From Chitinophagales bacterium (GTDB taxonomy: Bacteria; Bacteroidota; Bacteroidia; Chitinophagales; JADIYW01): a DNA stretch of 8,823 bases. The notes under the pieces were generated by a model. That model was given only the letters and a program-made list of their open reading frames with translations. It was not told where the DNA came from and searched no databases. Shown piece by piece: positions 1 through 7,627 of this stretch; within the stretch, counting starts at the first letter, position 1; every line of letters starts with the position of its first letter. Made by a program: the position numbers and the translations under genes. The stretch spans positions 1-8,823 of the forward strand of contig JADLAH010000213.1 in assembly GCA_020848315.1 (NCBI GenBank). Reading direction: 5' to 3'.

Positions 1-194
1 AAACGCACGGGAATATGTCCTATTTTAAAATTCCTGATATCCTTAACCGGTGTCTTTTTATCAAACAGCAGCTTTCCCAGTTCAGATGCCCGAAGAGACG
101 CTTTTCTTGCGGTATTCACATGCTCAATGCCTACTTCACGGATAGGCTGCACGTGATTCACAAACCACAATAAGGCACGAAGTTTCCAGTTCAT
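1..194 (-). CDS. Partial alpha/beta-hydrolase (esterase-like), N-terminal end
   Basis: An open frame on the minus strand starts at ATG 194-192 and runs off the left edge after 64 residues. It begins MNWKLRALLWFVNH and the visible part ends in GHIPVR. A short amphipathic N-terminal helix followed by an 'IPVR' strand resembles the start of HSL/acetyl-esterase-type alpha/beta-hydrolases, in which the next segment normally carries the HGGG oxyanion motif. That motif lies outside the window, so the family call is inference. There is no signal peptide, so the protein is probably cytoplasmic. The gene is divergent from ligA across a 136-bp spacer. The start was chosen because it is the first ATG after the spacer and the reading frame has no interruption. 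No catalytic residue is visible; any other cytoplasmic hydrolase would fit almost as well. Confidence 0.5.
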   Translation of the reverse strand, partial: MNWKLRALLWFVNHVQPIREVGIEHVNTARKASLRASELGKLLFDKKTPVKDIRNFKIGHIPVR

Positions 195-272
195 ATTTGG
201 TCATTTATTACTTCCGTAAGATAGGAAAATAAAGATAACCTGCATTTTACAAAGGATAATAGTTCGCGCTAC

Positions 273-310
273 TTTGACACGCTCCAATCAAAAAAAACAA
301 GTTACCTTTG
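273..310 (+). promoter_or_regulatory. Candidate Bacteroidota promoter for ligA
   Basis: TACCTTTG at 303-310 matches the Bacteroidota -7 consensus TAnnTTTG exactly. The only upstream TTTG (273-276) is 26 bp away, longer than the usual roughly 19-21 bp, and the spacer contains a run of eight A (290-297). With this -7 box, transcription would begin only about 10-15 bases before the ligA ATG at 331, leaving almost no leader. No Shine-Dalgarno sequence is visible, which is common in this phylum. The -7 match is seen in the sequence; the promoter role is inferred. Confidence 0.45.
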
Positions 311-339
311 TATGGATTTAGTACCATTGTATGGATTTA
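302..339. repeat. 19-bp tandem duplication spanning the ligA start
   Basis: Bases 302-320 and 321-339 are two adjacent 19-bp copies that differ at two positions (first base, and TACCTTTG versus TACCATTG). Each copy contains a -7-like box followed by TATGGATTTA. The ligA ATG lies in the second copy. The matching ATG of the first copy (312-314) is out of frame with it and opens a 16-residue ORF ending at TGA 360-362. The duplication is read directly from the sequence; its effect on expression is unknown. Confidence 0.85.
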
Positions 340-2472
340 TTTTCATCTACTCAACAACATGAATACATAGCGCTGACGGAAAGTCTGCTGAAGAAATCCG
401 AAGATTTCATTCCGGAACAGGAAGCGGAAAAGGTACTGGATGATTTAAAGAAAGTCATTAATTTCCACGACAAGCAATATTACACGGAAGCAAAACCCAT
501 CATCAGCGATTATGATTACGACCGGCTGTTTAAGAAACTGAAAGAACTGGAAGCTGCATATCCGCAACTGCTGACCGCGGATTCGCCTACGCAGCGGGTG
601 GCAAAAGGGCTGAATGCGGAGTTCCCGACGGTGCAGCATCTCGTGCCGATGATGTCGCTGGAAAACTCCTATAACCTCACCGACCTCGAAGATTTTGACC
701 GCAGGGTGCATGATGCATTGCCCTCCACGGCACAACCCGAATATGTGGTTGAGCTGAAATTTGACGGCAGCAGTATCGCACTGGTATATGAAAATGATAT
801 ACTGGTACGCGCGGCCACGCGTGGCAATGGCGTAGAAGGCGATGAGATAACGCAGAATGCGAAAGCCATTCGCAGCATTCCACTGCAGGCGAAATTCTCG
901 CAGTACGGCATCCACAGGATTGAAGTGCGCGGGGAAGTATTGCTCGAACTGGCGATGCTGGAGAAACTGAATGAAGAACGCCGCAAACTCAATGAAACCT
1001 TGCGCCGGGAAAACAAGAAAGAACTGGAGTTATACAAAAATGCGCGCAATACCGCGGCCGGCAGTCTGCGATTGAAAGACCCTGCCGAAGTGGCGGCCCG
1101 CAAGCTCGACGCCATGATTTATCAGATTGGCTATGCGGAAGACAAAGACGGAAAAGACATCACCCATATTTTTGGCACACACGAAAAAAACCTGGAAACA
1201 CTCAGTAAGTTGGGCTTCCAAACACCTTTCAACGAAAAAGGCGTTTTCACTTCCATTCAGCAAGTAGAAGAATTTTGCAAACAATGGGAAAATAAGCGCG
1301 ACAGCTACCACTTCGACATCGACGGTATGGTGATTAAAGTCAATCAGCTGATGATGCAGCAAACCATCGGACGCACATCGCACCATCCAAAATGGGCGGT
1401 GGCTTATAAATTCAAGGCGAAACAGGCCACCTCCACATTGCTCCACGTCGACTTTCAGGTAGGCCGCACCGGCGCCATCACGCCGGTAGCCAAGATTCAA
1501 CCGGTGCAACTGATGGGTGTGGAAATCAGTTCCATTTCCCTCCACAATGAAGACTTTATTCTGGAAAGAGATATCCGACTGCACGACACGGTAATCGTGG
1601 AACGCGCCGGCGATGTGATTCCCTATATTGTGGGCTGCATTCCGGAGCGCCGGACCGGCAAAGAAACCCGCATTCATTTCCCGACAGAATGTCCGTCCTG
1701 CAAGCATCATCTGGTAAAACCGATGGATGAAAGTGTGTGGCGATGCATCCATCCGAACTGTCCCGCGCAACTGGAAGAACATCTGATACATTTCGTATCA
1801 AAACAAGCGATGGATATTTTCGGCTTCGGAGAAGAAAATGTCCGCACATTCATCCGCGAAGGCATTATCAGCGACATTACCTCTATTTATCGCATCGACT
1901 ATGACAAAGTGCGGCAACTCGAAGGATGGAAAGACAAATCGGTGCAAAATCTGAAAGACGGCATCGAAGCATCCAAAAAGAATGAATTATACCGACTGAT
2001 TGTTGGTCTCGGCATAAGGCATATCGGAAGCACTACCGCAAAGATGCTGGCTAAGAAAGTGGCTAAGCTCACAGACTTTCAGCATTGGACACAGGAACAA
2101 TACAATGAACTCGAAGATGTCGGTCCGAAAGTGGCGCAGTCTTTATTTCAGTTCTTTACCGACGAAGAAAATATCGCGCTGCTCCTGGAATTGGAAGCAC
2201 TGGGTGTCAATATCCGCAAAACGGAAGAAGTGCTGGATTCCGACAAACTGGGTGGCAAGACGTTTCTATTTACCGGCACGCTCACCCGTTTATCGCGCGA
2301 TGAAGCCAAAGTACTGGTGGAAAAAAATGGCGGTAAAAACCTGAGTGCCGTCAGTGCCAACCTCGACTATCTGATTGCCGGTGAAAAAGCCGGCAGTAAG
2401 CTTGCAAAAGCACAGAAAATCCCGTCGATACAGATTATTGACGAAGATACCTTTCTTAATATGATTGCATAA
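331..2472 (+). CDS. ligA: NAD-dependent DNA ligase LigA
   Basis: This gene encodes the essential NAD+-dependent DNA ligase, which seals nicks during replication and repair in the cytoplasm. The 713-residue protein has all expected parts in order. The Ia/adenylation region includes DYDYDRL and SPTQRV (about 60-90) and the adenylation motif ELKFDG with nucleophile Lys143, followed by AATRGNG. An OB-fold follows. The zinc finger has four cysteines (C454, C457, C472, C477), then helix-hairpin-helix repeats (GLGIRHIG near 560), and a BRCT domain fills about 640-713 (LGGKTFLFTGTL). It is longer than the roughly 670-residue E. coli enzyme because of an N-terminal extension of about 30 residues, which I recall from other Bacteroidota LigA proteins; this supports the start at 331. 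The segment after the zinc finger reads DIFGFGEENV instead of the common DIDGLGEK, a lineage variant I also associate with Bacteroidota. There is no frameshift. gldH follows after 35 bp. Confidence 0.98.
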   Translation: MDLFSSTQQHEYIALTESLLKKSEDFIPEQEAEKVLDDLKKVINFHDKQYYTEAKPIISDYDYDRLFKKLKELEAAYPQLLTADSPTQRVAKGLNAEFPTVQHLVPMMSLENSYNLTDLEDFDRRVHDALPSTAQPEYVVELKFDGSSIALVYENDILVRAATRGNGVEGDEITQNAKAIRSIPLQAKFSQYGIHRIEVRGEVLLELAMLEKLNEERRKLNETLRRENKKELELYKNARNTAAGSLRLKDPAEVAARKLDAMIYQIGYAEDKDGKDITHIFGTHEKNLETLSKLGFQTPFNEKGVFTSIQQVEEFCKQWENKRDSYHFDIDGMVIKVNQLMMQQTIGRTSHHPKWAVAYKFKAKQATSTLLHVDFQVGRTGAITPVAKIQPVQLMGVEISSISLHNEDFILERDIRLHDTVIVERAGDVIPYIVGCIPERRTGKETRIHFPTECPSCKHHLVKPMDESVWRCIHPNCPAQLEEHLIHFVSKQAMDIFGFGEENVRTFIREGIISDITSIYRIDYDKVRQLEGWKDKSVQNLKDGIEASKKNELYRLIVGLGIRHIGSTTAKMLAKKVAKLTDFQHWTQEQYNELEDVGPKVAQSLFQFFTDEENIALLLELEALGVNIRKTEEVLDSDKLGGKTFLFTGTLTRLSRDEAKVLVEKNGGKNLSAVSANLDYLIAGEKAGSKLAKAQKIPSIQIIDEDTFLNMIA

Positions 2473-2493
2473 GTTACAAGTTATCTATATTTG
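2464..2493 (+). promoter_or_regulatory. Candidate promoter for gldH
   Basis: TATATTTG at 2486-2493 matches TAnnTTTG exactly, and ATTG at 2464-2467 lies 18 bp upstream as a -33 element. The -33 box sits inside the last codons of ligA. The expected transcription start is roughly 10 bases before the gldH ATG at 2508. This suggests that gldH can be transcribed independently of ligA even though only 35 bp separate the genes. Role inferred from consensus match and spacing. Confidence 0.5.
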
Positions 2494-2507
2494 CATAAAT
2501 TTACAGG

Positions 2508-2963
2508 ATGCGCAGAATACTCTATTTGTTAATAATTTTTACAGCTTATAGCTGCGGTAAAAAACATGTATATCATGAATTTCAGGATGTGAATGTAAAT
2601 AATTGGGCATCACAGGACACACTTGTCTATTCCGTAAAAATTGATGAATCCGACAAAAACTTTCAATACGCCATTTCTGTGCGCCACCAGAAAGACTATG
2701 AATTTTCCAATCTGTGGCTGAAAGTGTTTATAAAAGGGAATGGTATAGATACCAGTTTCCGCTACGAAATTCCATTATTCAAAGCAGATGGAAAGCCATT
2801 CGGAAAATCTTCCGGCAGCCTTTGCACGCAGACAGTACCACTCACCACATCGCTTCCACTATACAGCAAAGGCGACTATGAAATCCGTATCGTTCAGTTG
2901 ATGCGCAAAGATCCATTGCCGGGTATTAAAGATGTAGGTGTCATTCTCGACATCAGAAAATAG
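2508..2963 (+). CDS. gldH: Gliding motility lipoprotein GldH
   Basis: This 151-residue protein starts with a lipoprotein signal (MRRILYLLIIFTAYSC), with Cys16 as the predicted lipidated residue after an AYS lipobox. The mature part matches the GldH family: HEFQDV near the start, a central RHQKDYEFSNLWLKV segment, and the family hallmark MRKDPLPGIKDVGV just before the C-terminus. In Flavobacterium johnsoniae GldH is needed for gliding motility; the phenotypes of gld mutants overlap with those of the T9SS, but the biochemical role of GldH is not established. It is likely anchored in the envelope. A good TAnnTTTG promoter lies just upstream. The next gene on the same strand encodes a T9SS cargo, so the setting fits a gliding/T9SS organism. 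The gene is full length, and the ATG was chosen by the signal sequence. Confidence 0.92.
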   Translation: MRRILYLLIIFTAYSCGKKHVYHEFQDVNVNNWASQDTLVYSVKIDESDKNFQYAISVRHQKDYEFSNLWLKVFIKGNGIDTSFRYEIPLFKADGKPFGKSSGSLCTQTVPLTTSLPLYSKGDYEIRIVQLMRKDPLPGIKDVGVILDIRK

Positions 2964-3093
2964 ATGCTTCCGCGCATATTTTCACCTTTTGGCCATATCT
3001 ATTACATGCTGTTTCAGGAAATTTACACAGGAACTTAAAACTGAGCTATTCCTCTTATCTTTTTTTATGTATATCTTTATACAAAGAACCTGT

Positions 3094-4725
3094 ATGAAGC
3101 ATTTTTTTTACACTTTCATATGTCTCTGTCTGACATCGTTTTCCTATGCACAGTCGCTGACACGCGGTCCGTACCTGCAGAGTGCCACCAATAACAGTAT
3201 TAAAGTAATGTGGCGCACTTCAGTAAAAACACCATCGGTTGTGAGATACGGTCTGACGCCGGAAGCACTGAACAATGTAATTACGGACACTGCCAGTGTA
3301 ACCAACCATATTATTAAAATTTCCGGTCTACAGCCAAAGACCACCTACTATTACAGTGTGGGTTATGACAATACTTTATTGGCCGGTGCAAACAGTCAGC
3401 ATCACTTCACCACGGCACCACCTGTAGGTGACACCAGCGGATTTAAATTCTGGGTAACAGGCGATTTTGGCGGAGGCAATAACGAACAGATAAAAGTGCG
3501 TCGCTGGTTTGAAAACTATATACAATCCAATTTTGTAGAGAACTGGTTATGGCTGGGCGACAACGTGTATAATGACGGAACCGATGCGGAATATTCCGCC
3601 AAAGTGTTTGACAACTATTACGGCTATGATTCCATTTTCCGTTTTCTGCCCTTCTACCCTATTCCGGGCAATCACGACTACAACAGCGTAAACCGTTTTG
3701 ACGATCCATCGCAACATAAAGGTCCGTATTTTGACATGGTAGAAGTATTCAAAAACGGAGAAATGGGTGGTGTACCTTCCGGAACGGAAAACTATTACTC
3801 ATTTGATTATGGCAACACGCATTTTATCGCGCTGAATTCAGAATTATGGCAATACATTTTCTTCGATCTTCCTAATCCATACAAGACATGGCTGGAGAAT
3901 GACATCAAAAACTCCAAACAAACTTTCAAGGTGGCATACTGGCATCAGCCGCCTTATTCCAAAGGCTCCCACGATTCAGATGATGGCTGGGAACTCTTCA
4001 TGAAAGGTATGCGCGAACGCTTCCTGCCCATTCTGGAGAAATACGGCATCGACCTTGTATTATGCGGACACAGCCACGTGTATGAGCGTTCATATCTGAT
4101 TAACAAGCACTATGGCGTATCCGGCGCCTTCAACAGGAATACGATGATGATAGACAGCAGTTCAGGTAACCCTGACAGTAACCGCACCTATATCAAATAC
4201 ACTTACGGACCAAACAAAGACAAAGGCACCGTCTATACCGTCGTGGGCAACAGTGGCAAATCGGAAGAAGATAACGGACGTATGCACCCTGTGATGCACA
4301 AGAAATTTGCAGCCAATAAAGGTGTGGGCAGCATGATACTGGAAGTTAAAGGCAATACCCTGACGGGAACTTACTACAAAGACAATGGGGAATTGTTCGA
4401 TAAATTCCGCATCATCAAACAGGATTCCGTGAGTGTTATTTCAGGCATCAAAAATAACTCGCTGATTCAGGACGTAAAAATATATCCGAACCCGTTCAAG
4501 AACCAGCTGATGGTAGAATTTAATGCGAAGCAAAGCGTTCCGACGGCTATTACCATACAGAATCTTTCAGGACAACTGATAGTACAAACGGTGTGGAACG
4601 GCAAATCCAATCTGGGATTTAATCAGGTAGAGATTGATGAATTGCATCAACTATCTGCCGGAGAGTATATTATCTCGATACAACAAGGCGACCATATCAG
4701 CAGTCAGAAAGTGGTGAAATTATAA
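3094..4725 (+). CDS. Secreted purple-acid-phosphatase-like metallophosphoesterase with T9SS sorting domain
   Basis: The start at 3094 gives a 543-residue protein with a clear Sec signal peptide (MKHFFYTFICLCLTSFSYA, cleavage after about Ala19). The frame is open further upstream, to an ATG at 2938 inside gldH, but that would bury the signal peptide. Domain order: fibronectin-III-like N-terminal domain of the purple acid phosphatase type (about 22-106), metallophosphoesterase core (about 113-333), a C-terminal extension, and a type A T9SS sorting domain (IYPNPF at 463 to the end, ...SSQKVVKL). All metal-ligand motifs of purple acid phosphatases are present: D124-F-G126, GDNVY (D156, Y159), GNHD (N193, H194), H284 in YWHQPPY, and GHSH (H326, H328). 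Tyr159 corresponds to the Fe(III)-binding tyrosine. The predicted role is hydrolysis of phosphate mono- or diesters at the cell surface or outside the cell; the substrate is unknown. No strong promoter is visible upstream (best: TATCTTTA at 3072-3079). The stop codon overlaps the convergent UbiD gene. Confidence 0.92.
   Translation: MKHFFYTFICLCLTSFSYAQSLTRGPYLQSATNNSIKVMWRTSVKTPSVVRYGLTPEALNNVITDTASVTNHIIKISGLQPKTTYYYSVGYDNTLLAGANSQHHFTTAPPVGDTSGFKFWVTGDFGGGNNEQIKVRRWFENYIQSNFVENWLWLGDNVYNDGTDAEYSAKVFDNYYGYDSIFRFLPFYPIPGNHDYNSVNRFDDPSQHKGPYFDMVEVFKNGEMGGVPSGTENYYSFDYGNTHFIALNSELWQYIFFDLPNPYKTWLENDIKNSKQTFKVAYWHQPPYSKGSHDSDDGWELFMKGMRERFLPILEKYGIDLVLCGHSHVYERSYLINKHYGVSGAFNRNTMMIDSSSGNPDSNRTYIKYTYGPNKDKGTVYTVVGNSGKSEEDNGRMHPVMHKKFAANKGVGSMILEVKGNTLTGTYYKDNGELFDKFRIIKQDSVSVISGIKNNSLIQDVKIYPNPFKNQLMVEFNAKQSVPTAITIQNLSGQLIVQTVWNGKSNLGFNQVEIDELHQLSAGEYIISIQQGDHISSQKVVKL
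4720..4725. other. Convergent stop-codon overlap in a palindrome
   Basis: TTATAA is its own reverse complement. On each strand it encodes Leu-stop, so the phosphatase gene and the UbiD gene both end in it and share their last six bases. There is no intergenic space here for a terminator, and I saw no clear hairpin with a T-tract flanking it. Confidence 0.95.
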
Positions 4726-6522
4726 GGAATATTTTGCCAGCAAGGCATCTACTTTTTGTTCTATTGCAGGATTTTTTACCAATACCGGTGCATGGTGCGG
4801 TTTAATTCGTGCGTCAATAATCATGGCATCACAAGCCCAGTGTTTGTGTTCAAATCGTTCATTGACGCCATAGATATCATGCGAAGGATTGCTGCGGGTG
4901 AAAGTAACCCACAGGAAGTTACTGAAATCAGCTGCCAGAAAACCGGCATCATCACATACGACCATCAACGGAAGATTGGAGAGTAGCACGCTATGATTGG
5001 AGAGTTCCCTGATGCCTTTTTCAAATTCGCTGGTTTCCGCATTATCCAGTTCAACCGCCAATATTCCTTTGGTGACCAGCTTAGGATTTTTAAATACCGC
5101 GGGCAAGCTGAAATTTGCGGGCAATTTATCCGCCAAATCTCTTTTCTTTTCACCTGCAGCAGCAATGATTACCTTACTGCCGGTATTGAGTCCGTCGCCG
5201 GAATAATCCAGCGTATCTATCGTCGTTTTTGTTTGGAAATGAACATCCCGAGACAGATCGATACGCTCGAGTATAAGCTGAAAGAAAGCTTCTTCGTGGT
5301 GGGTGGTCAATGTGGTATGTTCGTCTTTATCCGCGATAAAGAGAAACTTCGCCAGCGACAATTGGCCTGTTCCCAGAATATGATTAGCAATAGTGAGCAA
5401 TTCCTGCGGACGCTTTTCCGTGTAGTACGGTGTGTAGCGTTCGCTGCCGATCGCCAGCAACAGCGGATGCACTCCTGCGGCATCCACGGCATGCACTTCG
5501 TGCACACCGGGAATTTCTTTACTGATGGCACTGCCCGTCATTTCATGTATCATATTGCCGAAGGCGGTATCTTCCTGCGGCGGACGTCCGACCACAGTGA
5601 AACTCCAGACCGCATTTTTTTTTGCATACACATTTTTCACACGCATCAGCGGAAAATCGTGTTTCAAAGAATAATAACCGAGGTGATCACCAAACGGCCC
5701 TTCGGGTTTATTTTCATTCGGATATACTTCTCCGGTAATCACAAAATCGGAGTCGGTGCTGAGGCAGAAGCCGTCTTCATCGTACATATATCTGAAACGA
5801 CGCCCACCCAGCGCACCGGCGAATGTCAGTTCCGACAGACCTTCGGGCAACGGCATCACCGCGGCGAAGGAATGCGATGGCGGACCACCGACAAAGATGG
5901 ATACTTTCATCGGCTTGCCCAGTTTATTCCACTTCGTCTGGTGGACACCGATACCGCGGTGCAACTGATAATGCAGTCCGATTTCTTTATCCTGCAAATA
6001 ATCATTGCCGGACAATTGAATGCGATACATACCCAGATTGGAATTCATCACCCCGGGCATATCCGGATCTTCGGTATATACAACCGGTAGTGTAACGAAG
6101 GCACCGCCGTCTTTTTCCCAGCATTGAATCTGCGGCAGATCCGAAATCTTTATTTTTTCAAACTGATGACTGCTCACTTTTTTGGGCAAAGCTTTCAGCG
6201 CGGCAAACGCGACGCTGATATTCTGTAACGGATGCTTCAACGCCTTCATCGGGTCGGTCTTCAGTGCAATCATCTTCTGCACGGGAGCAAGCGTATCGCG
6301 GAAAATAAATTTACTTCTCTCTGTTGTACCAAACAAGTTAGACACCGCCTGATATTTGCTGCCTTTCACTTTCTCAAACAGGATGGCCTTGCCGCCGGCT
6401 TCGTGAATGCGCAGATGGATAGATGCCATTTCAAGATAGGGATCTACTTCTTCTTTGATGCGCAACAATTGTCCGTTTTTCTCCAGATCTTCCAGGCAGG
6501 ATTGCAGGGATGCATAACTCAT
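4720..6522 (-). CDS. UbiD-family prenylated-FMN-dependent decarboxylase
   Basis: This 600-residue protein belongs to the UbiD family, which reversibly decarboxylates aromatic or alpha,beta-unsaturated acids using prenylated FMN made by UbiX. Family signatures are clear: NSNLGMYR (N162 as likely metal ligand, catalytic R167), QLHRGIG (H188), SELTFAG (E231), EGPFGDH (catalytic-type E274 and D279), and VVGRPPQED just after. The catalytic set therefore reads R-E-D, like E. coli UbiD. It is about 100 residues longer than E. coli UbiD, with the extra length mainly C-terminal, as in the long form I associate with Bacteroidota that is often labelled menaquinone biosynthesis decarboxylase. The true substrate is not evident, and no ubiX, men or mqn gene is nearby. 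It has no signal peptide and should be cytoplasmic. It lies 52 bp after the hydrolase gene on the same strand and may be co-transcribed. A run of nine A occurs in its coding strand (5623-5615). Confidence 0.92.
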   Translation of the reverse strand: MSYASLQSCLEDLEKNGQLLRIKEEVDPYLEMASIHLRIHEAGGKAILFEKVKGSKYQAVSNLFGTTERSKFIFRDTLAPVQKMIALKTDPMKALKHPLQNISVAFAALKALPKKVSSHQFEKIKISDLPQIQCWEKDGGAFVTLPVVYTEDPDMPGVMNSNLGMYRIQLSGNDYLQDKEIGLHYQLHRGIGVHQTKWNKLGKPMKVSIFVGGPPSHSFAAVMPLPEGLSELTFAGALGGRRFRYMYDEDGFCLSTDSDFVITGEVYPNENKPEGPFGDHLGYYSLKHDFPLMRVKNVYAKKNAVWSFTVVGRPPQEDTAFGNMIHEMTGSAISKEIPGVHEVHAVDAAGVHPLLLAIGSERYTPYYTEKRPQELLTIANHILGTGQLSLAKFLFIADKDEHTTLTTHHEEAFFQLILERIDLSRDVHFQTKTTIDTLDYSGDGLNTGSKVIIAAAGEKKRDLADKLPANFSLPAVFKNPKLVTKGILAVELDNAETSEFEKGIRELSNHSVLLSNLPLMVVCDDAGFLAADFSNFLWVTFTRSNPSHDIYGVNERFEHKHWACDAMIIDARIKPHHAPVLVKNPAIEQKVDALLAKYSL

Positions 6523-6574
6523 AGTCAGGCTAATAAATGATTATATAGTACTAACGCCAAAGTCAGCCATAAGT

Positions 6575-7624
6575 TTATTTATGCGACTCAATAAAAATCT
6601 TGGCATCGATATTAAACTGCTGCCACTCTTCCGCATGCGGAATATGCGCTGACAACGGGTATTTATTATTATCAAATGTCACATCATCAGAACCTACATT
6701 GCTCAGAAATTTCTGTGCGAGGTTATTTTTGGGCAACAGTCCATCCTGCGCGCCCCATACCAGCATCACGGGCAGTTTGATTTTATTCAACTCGGCAGTA
6801 AGATCCAAAGCTGTAAAAATGGAATTGCCGTTGATGGTTAACTCTTTGGGAGCATACTCCGCATTATTGGCTACGAGCTGCAACTCACCACGCGGCACAC
6901 TGATTGTCTGAGACTGAATGTTCGTAGTATTGAATGCAATTCCTTTCACCTGATTCAGGTAATTCTGATGCTGTTTGAATTCATAATAGGTCAGGACGGG
7001 ATGCTGCGCATAAAACAGTTTACAGTTTTGCCAGTAAGCGATATTGCTATTAAGGGCAATCATGGAATCTGCTTTATGTACCATCCATTGTGCGGACAAC
7101 TGAATGCCGTTTTTTATATCATAAGCCGGACATTCCAGAATGGCGCCATTCAATTTTCGCTGGTGTGCCGTATCCAACAGATAGTAAGTGGACAATCCGC
7201 CGCCCCAACTGATACCGTGCAAGAATACCTTACTGGCTTTTGCTATTTGCTTGGTAAAATCTACAATATTGTCGAGGTCTTCACTAAACTGTTCAATAGT
7301 CATCTCAGACGGCTTGATATTGCCTTGCGTCAATCCCGAACCGCGCTGGTCCCAATAGATTACCTTGTAAAATTTTTCCATTTCTTTCCAATAAATATTG
7401 GCACGTTCTATCTGTGCGGTTCCACCCGGACCACCATGCACAAATACGATAGCGATATCGGAATTGATATTTCCGCAAACTCGCACCGGCAGCGCGGCAT
7501 CTCCTACTTTTACAAAATAATAATTATCTATCTGACTGCCATCCGGCTTCGGGTCGGGAGAGCAAGCGCTGAACAGTGCCACCACGCATATCCACAAGAT
7601 AAATTTCGTATACTGTCGTTTCAT
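6575..7624 (-). CDS. Lipoprotein alpha/beta-hydrolase, proline-iminopeptidase-like (S33)
   Basis: This 349-residue protein starts with a lipoprotein signal ending LFSAC (predicted lipidated Cys21), followed by a SPDPKPDG linker. The catalytic domain has the S33/proline-iminopeptidase signature set: oxyanion motif HGGPGG (63-68), WDQRGSG (91-97), nucleophile elbow GISWGG with Ser139, an acid residue in VWGAQDG (Asp294), and a C-terminal HIPHAEEW segment in which His330 or His327 would be the catalytic base. The triad thus appears complete, so it is probably an active serine hydrolase anchored in the envelope. Whether it cleaves N-terminal proline, another peptide or an ester cannot be told; many members with this signature are not prolyl peptidases. 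Its ATG lies 3 bp after the stop of the upstream barrel gene (TAA-AGG-ATG), so translational coupling is likely. UbiD follows after 52 bp. Confidence 0.87.
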   Translation of the reverse strand: MKRQYTKFILWICVVALFSACSPDPKPDGSQIDNYYFVKVGDAALPVRVCGNINSDIAIVFVHGGPGGTAQIERANIYWKEMEKFYKVIYWDQRGSGLTQGNIKPSEMTIEQFSEDLDNIVDFTKQIAKASKVFLHGISWGGGLSTYYLLDTAHQRKLNGAILECPAYDIKNGIQLSAQWMVHKADSMIALNSNIAYWQNCKLFYAQHPVLTYYEFKQHQNYLNQVKGIAFNTTNIQSQTISVPRGELQLVANNAEYAPKELTINGNSIFTALDLTAELNKIKLPVMLVWGAQDGLLPKNNLAQKFLSNVGSDDVTFDNNKYPLSAHIPHAEEWQQFNIDAKIFIESHK

Positions 7625-7627
7625 CCT

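Noticed and set aside
445..1849. Several open frames on the minus strand within ligA
   Set aside because: All overlap a full-length conserved LigA, and none shows a family motif or signal sequence.
2938..3093. Upstream extension of the phosphatase gene to an ATG at 2938 inside gldH
   Set aside because: It would add 52 Cys/Phe-rich residues before a textbook signal peptide that begins at 3094.
4993..6090. 365-codon open frame on the plus strand, antisense to UbiD
   Set aside because: Same mirrored codon register as the well-supported UbiD gene, no domain, no start signals; explained by sense codon bias.
6560..6580. CATAA/TTATG inverted repeat after the hydrolase gene as a possible terminator
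   Set aside because: The stem is only five AT-rich pairs with no following T-tract on the minus strand; probably chance.
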